Shown: positions 36,064 through 47,419 of the stretch, one piece after another
How the letters are laid out: every line of letters begins with the position of its first letter
Numbering within the stretch: the first letter of the stretch is position 1
Source: Ryuthela nishihirai
Lineage: Eukaryota; Arthropoda; Arachnida; Araneae; Heptathelidae
Direction of reading: 5' to 3'
Length of the DNA stretch: 64,000 nt
Assembly: GCA_038380435.1 (NCBI GenBank)
Contig: JAWZYU010000011.1
Location: 79,729,501 to 79,793,500, forward strand
Position numbers and translations under genes: made by a program
The notes under the pieces: model-generated
Databases searched by the model: none
Seen by the model: the letters and a program-made list of their open reading frames with translations, nothing else
Told to the model about the DNA's origin: nothing

Positions 36064-36450
36064 TAAATATAAAAATTTACCCCTTAGATAAGGAAAGGTC
36101 CGATAGCATCTTGTTAGTTTAATATGCCATAGAGGTCTTTGAGTAACACGAGAGCTCAGAAGAAAGACAACACCAGAAAAGAAATGTCCATAACTTATAG
36201 CAGGAGTTCTCAACGTGGGGTACGCAGTAAAATATTTTGGGTTATGCCGTGAGAGCTCAAAAGTCGCTAGATCTAGTAACAAAGTCGCTAAGCTGGCAAC
36301 ACTGCTGTGCAAAAATGTCATTATTTGTTTTTATCGATATATGTAATTTATGAATACAAAATTTAATGTATATATGTATTATTCCCATTCTTTTACTATA
36401 ACTATAGTTTTATCTATCTATACAAGACTTACGCCAGTCATACACATTTC
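36064..36450. other. No gene recognised
   Basis: AT-rich; the ORF at 35896-36321 crosses the Ginger end and is judged spurious. Confidence 0.4.
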
Positions 36451-36709
36451 CAGTCGCTCAAAAGGATATCCGAATACTATGGTTGATTACAGAATTCAGG
36501 TAAAAGATCTGACAACGGGTTTTTTAGAAATGAGTGATCTGGCAACCTTATTTTTTCTGAATTCTGTAATCAACCATAGTGTTCGGATACTTTTTTGAGC
36601 GACTGTATACACGAAGGGGGCCAGATCACTAATTTCTAAAAAAAGTTGCCATATTTTTTTCTGAATTCTGTAATCAACCATAGTGTTCGGATACTTTTTT
36701 GAGCGACTG
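36451..36709. mobile_element. MITE with internal deletion plus extra right half
   Basis: 36451-36605 is a shortened copy. 36608-36709 is a second right arm ending GAGCGACTG. Family ends as in the copy at 19016. Confidence 0.88.
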
Positions 36710-36980
36710 TACCTAAGGATTTTAAAAACGAAAAGAATTTTTAAAAAAATTTTAAATAATTTTAAAAACCAATAGAACTAAAAACGATTTTTTCCAATTA
36801 TCTCTTAAAACAAAAAAGTTGCTTCCCCCTGTGGGGTAAGGGGCCAATGCTAACCTTATAAACTTCACGTTTCACCACCAAAATTTCGAATTTCTAGCAT
36901 ATAACATTTCCCACCGTTAGAGAGCGTAAATATGGCTTTTGGGAGATTCGGAAAGTTCGAATCGTCATATTTCATCAATA
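36710..36980. other. No gene recognised
   Basis: AT-rich, between two MITE clusters. Confidence 0.4.
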
Positions 36981-37527
36981 CAGTCGCTCAAAAAAGTATC
37001 CGAATACTATGGTTGATTACAGAATTCAGAAAAAATATCTGGCAACGATTTTTTTTTTTAGAAATTAGTGATCTGGCCTTCACGTGACACGAAGGTTGCC
37101 AGATCACTAATTTCTAAAAACATCGTTGCCAGATATTTTTTCTAAATTGTGCAATCAACCATAGGGTTAGGATACTTTTTTGAGCGACTGTATACACGAA
37201 GGTTGCCAGATCACTAATTTCTAAAAATATCGTTGCCATATATTTTTTTCCTAATTCTGTAATCAACCATAGTGTTCGGATACTTTTTTTTTGAGCGACT
37301 GTATATCCCTTAGAGTACGTACACGAAGGTTGCCAGATCATTAATTTCTAAAAAAATCGTTGCCAGTTATTTTTCTGAATTCTGTAATCAACCATAGTGT
37401 TCGAATACTTTTTTGAGCGACTGTATACACGAAGGTTGTCATCATTAATTTCTAAAAAAATCGTTGCCAGATATTTTTCTCAATTCTGTAATCAACCATA
37501 GTATTCGGATACTTTTTTGAGCGACTG
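36981..37527. mobile_element. Compound MITE: one full copy plus three right halves
   Basis: Full copy 36981-37190, then right halves ending near 37300, 37425 and 37527, each ending GAGCGACTG. A spacer with ATATCCCTTAGAGTACGTAC lies at about 37302-37322 and recurs at 61453, so this compound form is itself repeated. Confidence 0.88.
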
Positions 37528-37828
37528 TCCAATATTGCACTTAATCGAGTTTTTTCTCTCCATCACCATTTATTATATTCTCTTTACCACCGAAAATGCA
37601 TTCTTGTTACGTGGTTTCTGTTAAATGTATCTTTGTTATATTACTTATTGTCATGGTCAGTAGGAGGAGATTTTGAATGTTTTTTCTAATTTTTTTCTCC
37701 TTATTTAATATTCCGATGATTCTAAATTGCAAAAATTTTGTAAAAAGAAATATTCCAAAAAAATTCCTTCTCCGAATCAGGTCCAATTTCGAGTAGTCCG
37801 TATAAATAATGGTCGACTGTGCATAATA
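37528..37828. other. No gene recognised
   Basis: AT-rich. Confidence 0.4.
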
Positions 37829-38207
37829 GGGGCAGGGGTGGCTCAGTCGGTAGCGCACCAGGCTCGTAATCTGCAGTTCGCAGGTTCGAGTCCCAGCTAG
37901 GTCAGCGTTGAGATTTATCTACGCAAAACTCCTCGCCAGTAGGGGATACCGATGGGCGTGAAAAGGCTGCCGTAAACACAAGACTACGTCTTAACGTTCC
38001 ATTCATCGGATGGGACATTAAGCCGTGGCTCTGTGTCAAACGTTAAAGAACAGGCTGGATAAGCTTGACGGTAGGCTACCATCTGTCTCCCAACAGCTGT
38101 TCCAGTGGGTCCACTCCCCCAACCTTCTCAGAAGGTTCAGGGTCCTTGACCTGGCGATTTAGCCCATTGTGTGCAAAAACCTGCTGCTCAGAGGTAAAAC
38201 AACCTAA
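37829..38207 (+). mobile_element. SINE family A with rearranged body
   Basis: Flanked by ACTGTGCATAAT (left) and ACTGTGTATAAT (right), a target duplication with one change. The body has an internal insertion near 37965-38000. Confidence 0.88.
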
Positions 38208-38405
38208 CTGTGTATAATGAGTTGAGATTAGCTCATGTCGATCTAATCATGTTCAATTCATTCGGAATGCTTTTGTGACCTGGCGATTTAGCCCATTGTG
38301 TGCAAAAACCTGCTGCTCAGAGGTAAAACAACCTAACTGTGTATAATGAGTTGAGATTACCTCATGTCGATCTAATCATGTTCAATCCATTCGGAATGCT
38401 TTAGA
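38148..38405 (+). repeat. 129-bp tandem duplication of SINE end plus flank
   Basis: GACCTGGCGATTTAGCCCAT through ATTCGGAATGCTTT occurs twice with period 129, nearly identical. The duplication postdates the SINE insertion. Confidence 0.88.
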
Positions 38406-38700
38406 CGTCAGGCAGGTCCTATATTTAGCTCTTATAGCAGTCTTTAACGTCTGCTCATTGGTATAACAAGACTATATTTATTTCCTAGTCGTATCTCAAC
38501 ATTCCTATTCATTCATCTGCAACTTCGCTGAAAAGATAATCCTGAATCATCTACATCGAAACTCATTTAGTTTACCGGATCTTGGCAACGACGATCTTGG
38601 CTACGGTGAAGTGGTCTTACTATTCAGGTATCTCTCTCTCAGCTGTGTCCATAGCAGCAACCATCTCGAGGTCTGAAGCTCCACGGAATGCCTAGGTCAG
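38406..38700. other. No gene recognised
   Basis: Single-copy-looking sequence becoming GC-richer toward 38700. Confidence 0.35.
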
Positions 38701-39300
38701 GGCGACCCGCGTGCCAGCGGCCCAACTGACGCGATAGGGGGACGATTATGTCAGTCCCCTAATTGCTCTTCATTCTTGCACGATCCGCCTCAGCGGCATC
38801 CTTAGCATCTCTCGAGCGCTCGCCTCGTGCATCGTTCGTCCTGAAAGCCATAGCCGACGGAGAGTTCTGAGATAGTCCTCTCCCCTCCCCCCGCCTTTCC
38901 AGTACTGCGCACACTCGGCTAACACATCGGCTTCCCAGCATTCTTAGCGCTCCTGCCGTAATACCCATGGATTTTTCGGTTTGCTCTTGCGCATTCCGAT
39001 CCCTAGCTTCCATACTGCGTCGTCAATAAAGCGATTCATACCGAGGGGCCTCGTCTGCGTTCTCGCTATGATGCTCGATGCTGCGCCGACGGATATGCGC
39101 CGTTGATGCTGGGGGATGCTCTGGAGCACGGACTTCAGGAGTGCCATCATTACAGTGGATGCTTTCGAAGGAGTGCGGGGATTTTCTGCTCAGCGGAGAT
39201 GATACGAAGCTGCATGGCTAGATGCGAAAGTTGCAGGATCGCGATGCTCGGAAAGTACGTTACCAAGAGTTTTGTGTGTGAGGCTTTCTGCTCTTGTTAG
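38701..39300 (-). other. GC-rich island with overlapping minus-strand ORFs, not recognised
   Basis: GC content rises sharply above the surroundings. The minus-strand ORFs 38944-39150 (68 codons, with GMNRFIDDAVWKLGIGM) and 38759-39013 (84 codons) overlap in different frames. No domain recognised. It could be a decayed coding exon or a CpG-rich regulatory region. Confidence 0.3.
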
Positions 39301-40190
39301 GATTTCGTTTTTGTTCCTGATATCAGCAACGAAAGTACACTGACTAAGAAACGCTGCCAGCAAAGAGATCTGGGAGATTTCATATTGTCAAGAAGTGATT
39401 GAATTTTTCTCTAAAGGACTAAAAAACTGACTTCTGAAATATACGATTTCTATTTTTCATTGATATTACCAAGAAGTAGGGAAAATTAAGTATTTTTAAA
39501 AGAGTTAATTTATTTCCAGCAGAGCGAAAAAGAAAAGAATTTTATAATGCTTAGAAAAAAATAATTGTTTGCTTTGAGAATTTTCAAAAAAATGTGAACT
39601 TCTTGATTACTAAGATGTGAATTTTGTTTCATATTTTTCAAAAGAGGATTACTTAATTTGGAAGAAGTAATTAAATTTCTTTAACGGTTATAAAGGAAAG
39701 AAGGATTGGAAAGGAAGACCTTGTCTCAAATATATTTAAATAACAGAAGAATTTTCTACCGGAATTTTTCTTATTAAAAAAAAATTAAAAACTGATAGTT
39801 ATTACTAAAACAGTTTCATGAGAAAAAAATATGCATTGGAAGATAAATTGTCGAAATTGATATTAAGAACTATTTCTGGTAAGATTCGTATTGGATTCAA
39901 CTCTATTTCTTTGTCCCCGAAACTGAAACTGAATCAAGACAGTTGCCCGAAAACAAATTCAATGAGGAAAAGGTTCAGACTGCAAGTTTGGAAGTGATTA
40001 TAAGTTATATGACTGATACTTAAAATTATAGGAAAGATGCCAGTGGAAATCAAACTTTACCAGTGAATTAATGGTCTTATCTCCTAGGTACATTGCATGG
40101 TAAAAGTAAAAGAGGGTTTGAATCAATTCAACTTTCAATCAATAGTAATTACACAGATTACCTGTAAATATAAAATTCAAGAAATAATTT
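39301..40190. other. No gene recognised
   Basis: Very AT-rich. Confidence 0.4.
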
Positions 40191-40414
40191 TTTTCTCATG
40201 TTTCCTGCCAAATTATTTTCTTCTATTCAACTTTGTCGCATCTGTAGGTCACTCGCCGAATAAGTGCTGACAGGTTCTTCAGTGAAACTTAGAACTTATC
40301 AAGTACGTGTTCATTCTGTTGTGCATTGGTGAGATAGTCATTTCATTGACTATCTAAATCAAGTATTCAACATCCCCAAACTTTTCGTGAATCACCTCGT
40401 CGATCTCACTATTG

Positions 40415-40936
40415 ATGGAGTCAGTCACCATCCCAGAAAGTTCGGAATCTCCTCCTCCAAAAGATGCTCCAAATCCAACTTTCGATCCCATCGTTCCCCT
40501 ACGTCAGAGGCAGTTCCCTGCATCCTTTTGGCAAGAACCACGTGGCCCTGCTCACGTGTGGTCCGCACCTCAACACTTGCCGTACTCGACGGTGACCCCG
40601 GTTAGTTCTGACCTGTGGCCATGCAGTACGATGTTTCCGTGGTCTCCATCTTCGTGTTTTGTGGTGCCAACGACTCAGCCAGTCTGGCAGAGAGGACTCT
40701 TAAATCCGCCGTGCACGTGCATCTCTTGCCTGCGATTTCCTTACGGAGTGCCATCGAGGTATTCAGATCCTTATGCGAGATCAAGTCCTGCAGTGAGTGT
40801 GCGGACAGTCGTCCCATGTCCGATAGCAGACTGTGCTGACCCAACGTGCAAGTTATGTGCAGTGACAGGCCATTGGCAACCAGAGAGACTGAGGCAACTT
40901 CGTAGGTCAGTGCGCTATCACCCACTTCTAGAGTGA
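40415..40936 (+). CDS. Pro/Ser/Cys-rich protein with FAM181-like motif
   Basis: Single ORF of 173 codons from ATG at 40415 (MESVTIPESS) to TGA at 40934-40936; an upstream in-frame stop is at 40388. Residues about 27-43 read VPLRQRQFPASFWQEP, very like the VPLRxRxLPxSFF/WxEP segment by which vertebrate FAM181A/B bind TEAD transcription factors (family knowledge). After it the protein is Pro/Ser/Trp-rich, then Cys-rich (CTCISC, CPIADCADPTCKLC) and ends in a basic stretch. It is more GC-rich than its surroundings, free of repeats and has coding-like composition, so a host gene or exon is likely. The rest of the gene, if any, and the TEAD link are inference. Confidence 0.5.
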   Translation: MESVTIPESSESPPPKDAPNPTFDPIVPLRQRQFPASFWQEPRGPAHVWSAPQHLPYSTVTPVSSDLWPCSTMFPWSPSSCFVVPTTQPVWQRGLLNPPCTCISCLRFPYGVPSRYSDPYARSSPAVSVRTVVPCPIADCADPTCKLCAVTGHWQPERLRQLRRSVRYHPLLE

Positions 40937-41184
40937 CCTCCACCTTAACTTGATGGAAGACTGAACTCCCTGACTTAATAATGATTGCATTGCAGGATAT
41001 CTGCAGGTGAAAGATGAATATGTGAAGTAACTTTTAAAATATTTTTTTAACGGAAGGAAAAACTATATCAATTTTTTTTGTCCATTTGTCCTCATCCTGA
41101 CCTTATGGAGACAAATTAACATGGGCTTGAAAATATGTGCTCATGTGCTTATATAGCTCTGTGCTCATGTGCTTATATAGCTCT
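40937..41184. other. Possible 3' flank with short direct repeats
   Basis: Direct repeats of TGTGCTCATGTGCTTATATAGCTC at about 41137-41184, leading into the hairpin. Confidence 0.6.
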
Positions 41185-41252
41185 GTGCTCATGTAGTCAA
41201 GGCCGACGGACATCCATAGGTGGATGTCCGTCGGCCTTGACTACATGAGCAC
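41185..41252. repeat. Perfect 32-bp hairpin
   Basis: Arms 41185-41216 and 41221-41252, perfect, loop TAGG. The outer end of the arm derives from the preceding direct repeat. Confidence 0.93.
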
Positions 41253-41271
41253 AAGAGCCGAACCATTTGTA

Positions 41272-41484
41272 CAGTCGCTCAAAAAAATATCTGAACATTA
41301 TGGTTGATTACAGAATTCAGAAAAAATATCTGGGAACGATTTTTTTATGAATTAGTGATCCGGCAACCTTCGTGTCACGAGACACAAAGATTGCCCGATC
41401 ACTAATTTCTAAAAAAATCTTTGCCAGATTTTTTTCTGAATTCTGTAATCACCCACAGTGTTCGGATACTTTTTTGAGCGACTG
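41272..41484. mobile_element. Fold-back MITE, full copy
   Basis: TA-flanked, both arms complete with point changes. Confidence 0.92.
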
Positions 41485-42080
41485 TATGTTAATGACACAC
41501 TACATATCAATGATAGCAGGATCCTCCTTTCTCCATACCATCGTGACCACCAGGCGCGGATCTAGAAAAAATCGGGGGGGGGGGGTAGCAAGAGACACAA
41601 TCGATCCGGAAAAGAATTTTCAGACTGAATTTCGCAGCGCTTTTTACAAGTTTTAAAAATTTCTTGAAAAATGCTTGAAATATAAATAACGTTAATAATT
41701 TCATTGCCTCAATTATCCTTACTAACATTCTTAAGGGAAGGGGGGTGAGCATGGCCCCTTGGTCAACCCTAGATCCGTCCCTGGTGATCACTAACTAGTG
41801 GGTCTCCTTACCCAACACCACTGGTGTCATCCGCCGGTTAGGTCGAACCAATTGTTAACATAATACTGCTAATTGACGAACCTACTGTTAAAAAATTAGA
41901 AAAACGTTTGAAATATATAATAACTAAAGAGAATTAATATACACAGTGATTATTAACAATGAAACAGGTGTACACATATAAAGAGAACTTTTGTGGTTAC
42001 TCTTTTTACTGTCTGCTAAAAACGTGATTCGTCTAAATGCTTTTCTTTGTCCTGGCATCATAAAAATAACATTAAAATTC
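41485..42080. other. No gene recognised
   Basis: 41540-41790 has poly(G) and decayed sequence; the ORFs are short. Confidence 0.35.
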
Positions 42081-42180
42081 AAATGAATTGAACCTGTTGT
42101 TTATGTTTGCACAATACTATTATAAATCTTAAGTTCCTTCTTACTTGGCCTTTTAGAATACTGTGTGTAGCAGAAAAGTA
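42081..42180. repeat. Flank duplicated at 45727-45820
   Basis: AACCTGTTGTTTATGTTTGC through TGTGTGTAGCAGAAAAGTA occurs at both loci, each directly followed by a MITE. Confidence 0.85.
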
Positions 42181-42559
42181 CAGTCGCTCAAAAAAAATAT
42201 CCGAACACTATGGTTGATTACAGAATTCAGAAAAAATATCTGGCAACTTTTTTTTAGAAATTAGTGATCTGGCAACCTTCGTGTACAGTGACTCAAAAAA
42301 GTATCCCAACACTATAGTTGATTACAGAATTCAGAAAAAATATATGGCAACGATTTTATTTTATTTTTTAGAATTAGTGATCTGGCAACCTTCGTGTACA
42401 ATCGCTCAAAAAAGTATCCAAACACTGTGGTTGATTACAGAATTCAGGGAAAAAATCTGGCATTTTTTTTAGAAATTAGTGATTTGGCAACCTTCGTATC
42501 ACGTAAAACAAAGGTTGCCAGATCACTAATTTCTAAAAAAATATTTTTTTGAGCGACTG
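42181..42559. mobile_element. Compound MITE: three left halves and one right end
   Basis: Left ends at 42181, 42286 and 42399, each running to GGCAACCTTCGTGTA, with a single right end at 42559. The mirror image of the right-half array at 37 kb. Confidence 0.88.
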
Positions 42560-43259
42560 TAATTTCAAGCCTATACGTCCAAGATCGATCCTAAAACAAA
42601 ATTTGCCCCAGGCGACAAGTACTCTGGGATTGTCTCAGAGAAACATCCTACGGATCGCCTGCTATTCCTTTTCAACTGGTTTGCTAAAAAAAAAGCGAGC
42701 TAATATTTGCATTTTGTATTCTTCTGTAGAAAATCAACTTTTTTATTTTTAGAAATAAATTAAAAATTTCTTTTGGATTGGAGACGTATTGATGAAATAT
42801 TACAATTCGCACTGTACAAATTCTCCAGTACTTTTAATAGTGCCACTGTCGGTGGAAAATTTGAGAAATGCCAAATTTTCAAAGAATATTGCATGCGATC
42901 ATATTTATACTAAAAATTCTTAAAAATTGATTTGAACAGGTGCGAGACTAGGGCCTCTTCTGTCGGATATAATTTATCTTTACTGTATGTTAAAAATAAT
43001 TTATTTAAATTTAAATTTCGATCATTAAATTTATGTGTTTGCTAGTCAAAAATTGAGAAGAAGGCTGCTTTAATTTGTAAGTATAGGTTTTGCATATTGG
43101 TTCAATTTTAATTATATATTTCTTTTTATACACTGACGTATTTTTTTGTATTTCATGTTCACGAATTTAAAATTTATAATGAAAGTTAATAATACGTAGT
43201 AGTATATATATATTATCTCTTTTCCATTTTCATCTATATATACGGTTTGTATCAATTTA
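42560..43259. other. No gene recognised
   Basis: AT-rich. Confidence 0.4.
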
Positions 43260-43397
43260 CAGTCGCTAAAAAGAGTATCCGAACACTATGGTTGATTAAA
43301 GAATTCAGAAAAAATGTTTGGCATCGATTTTTTTAGAAATAGTGATCTGGCAACCTTCGTGTCACCATAGTGTTCGGATAATTTTTTTGAGCGACTG
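43260..43397. mobile_element. MITE with large internal deletion
   Basis: Both ends are present; the left arm runs to CCTTCGTGTCAC and joins directly to CATAGTGTTCGGATA. Confidence 0.88.
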
Positions 43398-43566
43398 TAC
43401 ATAAAACAGAATATTTGAATTTAGAAATTTCATCATGAAAAGTTGGTATTTTCAACAAACCAATCTCCTCTTCGGACACCTTGAAATAATTTCCGTGCCT
43501 GGAGAGTCTAAACTTTAAATCAATCATTGACTTCAACCTATAATCAACACCAACAATGCATCAATA

Positions 43567-43614
43567 ACACAGCGTTATATTAAAGGTAACATTATCTCTA
43601 ATATAACGCTGTGT
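43567..43614. repeat. Perfect 16-bp hairpin
   Basis: Arms ACACAGCGTTATATTA at 43567-43582 and complement at 43599-43614, loop 16 bases. Confidence 0.88.
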
Positions 43615-43776
43615 CTCGAGCTGTTCAGCTCTTGTAAACATCTCGCCTTAGAAAAGTTATTAAATTATGGGTTTTTTTTTCACAATCTGAAGAATAACTT
43701 AGAAAAAGTTTGAACTGGCAAAAATTTTAATTTTTTTAATTGAGCTATTATTTTTTCCATTATTTACATCTCTGTA

Positions 43777-43973
43777 CAGTCGCTCAAAAAATATCCGTAC
43801 ATTATGGTTAATTACAGAATTCAGAAAAATTATCTGGCAACGATTTTTTTAGAAATTAGGAATCTAGCAACTTTCGTTGTCACGTGACACTAATTTCTAA
43901 AAAAAATCGTTGCCAGATATTTTTCTGAATTCTGTAATCAACCATAGTGTTCGGATATTTTTTTGAGCGACTG
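43777..43973. mobile_element. Fold-back MITE, full copy
   Basis: Both arms present; left flank TA; the right flank reads CATA, so the TA is off by one base change. Confidence 0.9.
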
Positions 43974-45046
43974 CATATGACCGTATGCCATAAAATATAA
44001 ACTGATTTTGTTGCAGCACTATTATTTATTTTCTTCATATTTTTTTCCTATTAGGGGAAAAAATCAAATTTTGCAAACGCTCTTTTCCCGGTTTTTTAAG
44101 GTCTGCTCTCTCCTAGATCAGGACACCACATTAGTCTTGGTCGAACACTTTCTTCCGATTCCCTGTTACATAACACTTCCCTTATTGTAAGTAAGTCTTC
44201 ATTTTTGATACTGTAATAAGTTTACCAAGAAAGTGTTATAGTAGTAGCAGTTAAATTATAATTACCACGTTAGCTCATTTTTCGTCGGAAAATGTAAAAA
44301 AAATTGGTAACTGCAACAAATATTTTAACTTCACATATACCAACTGGGCATTATTCTCCTTCATGTATGCGATGCAATAGAATCGCTAACCTTTCTCCTC
44401 TTCCCGAGGAGCGAGGGTGGATCGAAAAAGAATTTTCAAATCATCTCTAAAAACAATTATTTTATGAAACAAAAAATTTCCCTCCTCCCCTGGTTAAATG
44501 ATCAACTCATTACTGCCTATGCAAACCCATGACCTTCACATTCATCCACCAAATGTTCGAATTCCTAGTTGCAATTTCGTGTGCAATTTTCAAGTTTTCC
44601 ACTGTTAGAGGGCGCCGTTTAAACATTTTGGACATTCAGAAAGTTCGAATCTTAAAATTTAATTAATATCTAACTAACTCAAAAAGAATTTTAAATTTAT
44701 CTCTAAAAACAAAAATGTTGGATATCTACAGAAGGTAAACACAAACAGATAGACGGACGACGATAAAGTGAAAACATGAGATTGCTTTTTTCTGAATACG
44801 AGACAAAACGCGCCTTTTTAGACCCCACTGTCACTTTAAACGATCTCTTCACTACTAATAATAGGAACCAGGGCAACTGCATTGTGTTCATATTTTAGAA
44901 GTGAAAACGAAAAGTGACATATTCCAGTGAAAAATGTAGAAAAAAATGATTGTAGACTCTAATTTCAGTTATGGGATAAAATAAATCAGTGTGTTAAATT
45001 TAGAAAAAACATTGCATTACTTTTTGCTTAGGCAAAGAGTCGGCAA
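43974..45046. other. No gene recognised
   Basis: AT-rich with short ORFs only. Confidence 0.4.
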
Positions 45047-45340
45047 CCTCCTTTAAGCAGCACGTTGTGCAGAGAGAGACTCCATTGGTTTGGCCATGTT
45101 GCCCGTATGGATAATTATAGATTGGCGAATAGGGTTATGAACAGTGTGCCTAATGGCTTCAGAAAGAGGGGCAGACCTAGAATGCGGTGGGCAGACAATG
45201 TCAAACAAGACCTTGTTAGAATTGGTGTGCAGTGGCCAGATACAGCTGATGTAGCTCAGGACAGATATGCTTGGAGAACTAAATTGCACGGTTTGGTTGG
45301 ACCTCCATAGCCCATGACTGCTTGAGGATGATGTACTTTT
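45047..45340 (+). mobile_element. 5'-truncated RTE LINE fragment
   Basis: Matches the last 95 or so codons and 3' end of the LINE at 47.6-49.3 kb (RLHWFGHVARMDNYRLANRV ... GLVGPP, then GAGGATGATG). Truncation at the 5' side is usual for LINE insertion. High similarity suggests a recent common source. Confidence 0.88.
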
Positions 45341-45726
45341 TGATAATATGTTTTTTTTTCTTGTTTCAAATTTAAGCAATTTAAGGCATTCTGTTTTAAT
45401 GCAGTGTAAAACTATATTTTTGAGTGAACCATGTGAAGCAAACATATCATATACAATAGAACGACACAAGCTTAAGTGAAAAAACACACGAAAATTCCAC
45501 TCTTTTCGGGAAATTTTGGTTTTATATGCGCGTAGTTAGGTTTTTTTCCTGCAATTTAGAATTGTTTAACTCTAAAACAGGCTAAAAATGCAAAAAAATT
45601 ATCAGTGGAAAAATCGAGTTTGAAAAAAATTAAATAGCTGTTGCTTCGGGTCAAAAGGTAAAAATCAGAATAGTTTTTAAACCTTTATCTACGCATTTTT
45701 TAACATTTAATTAATTATTAATAATA

Positions 45727-46031
45727 ATAGAACCTGTTGTTTATGTTTGCACAACACTATTATAAAACTTAAATTCCTTCTTACTTGTCCTTTTAGAATA
45801 CTGTGTGTAGCAGAAAAGTACAGTCCTCAAAAAATATCCGAACACTATGGTTGATTACAGAATTCAGAAAAAATATCTAGCAAAGATTTTTTTAGAAATT
45901 AGTGATCTGGCAACCTTCGGGTCACGTGACACGAAGGTTGCCAGATCACTAATTTCTAAAAAATCGTTTCCAGATATTTTTTCTCAGTTCTATAATTAAC
46001 CATAGTGTTCGGATATTTTTTTGACCGACTG
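45727..46031. mobile_element. MITE with duplicated flank
   Basis: 45727-45820 is the flank shared with 42081-42180; the MITE runs from 45821 to 46031. Its left end has lost two bases (CAGTCCTC). Confidence 0.88.
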
Positions 46032-46090
46032 TAGCTTAGTTAGCTTATACCTGGAAGGTCGTTGGTTCGGTTCCCACCTGGATAAGGGAA
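46032..46090 (+). mobile_element. tRNA-like segment, probable SINE fragment
   Basis: TAGCTTAGTTAGCTTATA resembles an A box and GGTTCGGTTCC a B box, directly after the MITE end. No intact tRNA fold is evident. Confidence 0.35.
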
Positions 46091-46869
46091 TTTTTCCCTC
46101 TATACTTATTTAAATTTTATTTAATTTTATTAACATTACGATTTTTCTACTTTCAAGAATTATTATTCATTTTAATTATATTTATGCCAAAAATATACAA
46201 TGTAATACTTTCATTTAGGCATATCCTATTCGAGACAATGATCGTTTCTCGGATGTAATTATTATAATTACCATTCAAACAGGATACATTCTATGTAATA
46301 TTATTATTACTCCAATTTTAACCGATTTCAATTAGAAGGGTCAAGAATTAGAAAGATTTTGAACTTTAATCCCAGCCTTATTATTAATTTGTTATTTATT
46401 AAACCCATAAATACTTTAGAAATTATATAACAGTAAGCAACTGTAAACAATAATAACAATCCTAATTACAATTTTAAGATATCGAAGTTGATGCAAAATT
46501 GAGCATGATGAATCAAAGAAAAGTGACAAAAACTCGCAACACTAAATATCAAAGAAATCTTCAAGAGCAGAAGATCATTTTACAATCCAGTTCTTCACAC
46601 CATTTATAAAAAGATTGTCTTGCAAAATTTTAATGTAAAAAAAAAACGATCAAAAAATACCGACATATATATATTTTTTTTAAACAAATAACTAGACCCT
46701 CATAAATCCAACACCTACCACAAGCCGGATTTCTGAAAATTTCAGTCCGCAAAAGAAAGGTTTTGTAATATGTACAACGTTTTTCAAAATTTAATCAGAG
46801 ATCTGGCATTCCTGAAATGGAATCTGAATCTGCGCATTCACCGTACTACAGCGGAATAAAATTTTAAAA
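46091..46869. other. No gene recognised
   Basis: AT-rich. Confidence 0.4.
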
Positions 46870-46924
46870 GTATTTCTCCTCAAGAAGCTGATTGGCAAAG
46901 AGGTGTGACTGAAACCTGTCAGTG
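46870..46924 (-). mobile_element. SINE family B fragment
   Basis: CTCCTCAAGAAGCTGATTGG and following bases match the 3' body of family B at 53.2 kb. Confidence 0.55.
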
Positions 46925-47084
46925 AAATACAACTTAGAGACGATCTGCGATAAAAGTTGCAAAAATTTTATAAAATGCCGAATTTTTGATAATTTCGGAT
47001 TAATCAGGATCTGCTGTACTGCCTTTAGCAAAATATTTTCAAATAATCTTGTGAATCTTAGAAAACTGCTTTGTTCCCCTCAGG

Positions 47085-47200
47085 TATTTCAATACTCTAA
47101 TCTACAGAGGTCTCGCCATCCTCACGGAGCTTCTATTATGGCGTGTAAACTGATAGGCTTCTCTCAGACCTCTGTGGCAAGCTGGCTTGAGGGGATATAT
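47085..47200 (+). mobile_element. SINE family B fragment
   Basis: Matches, in the other orientation, the body of the copies at 53.2 and 53.9 kb (GGCAAGCTGGCTTGAGGGG end). Confidence 0.6.
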
Positions 47201-47212
47201 ACACAATCATAT

Positions 47213-47269
47213 CAGAATAATATGACCACCTACAATACATATACTGTGGTAGGTGGTCATATTATTCTG
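47213..47269. repeat. Perfect 21-bp hairpin in a longer fold-back
   Basis: Arms 47213-47233 and 47249-47269 perfect, loop 15. Imperfect pairing extends outward over TATATACACA/TGTGTATATA. Confidence 0.88.
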
Positions 47270-47419
47270 TATATGATACGACTGTGTGTATATATAAGAA
47301 TACACTTTTCTTAATGGTAAAACAACTAAAATAATGTAATTTTGTCTAATACTTTTTCTTCTTTTTTATTTTTATGTGCATCTAATACATGATTTTACAC
47401 ATTGCTAAGATTTCATGTA

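Noticed and set aside
45053..45487. Minus-strand ORF of 144 codons
   Set aside because: Antisense of the RTE fragment, and a like ORF lies antisense to the full LINE (49039-49275).
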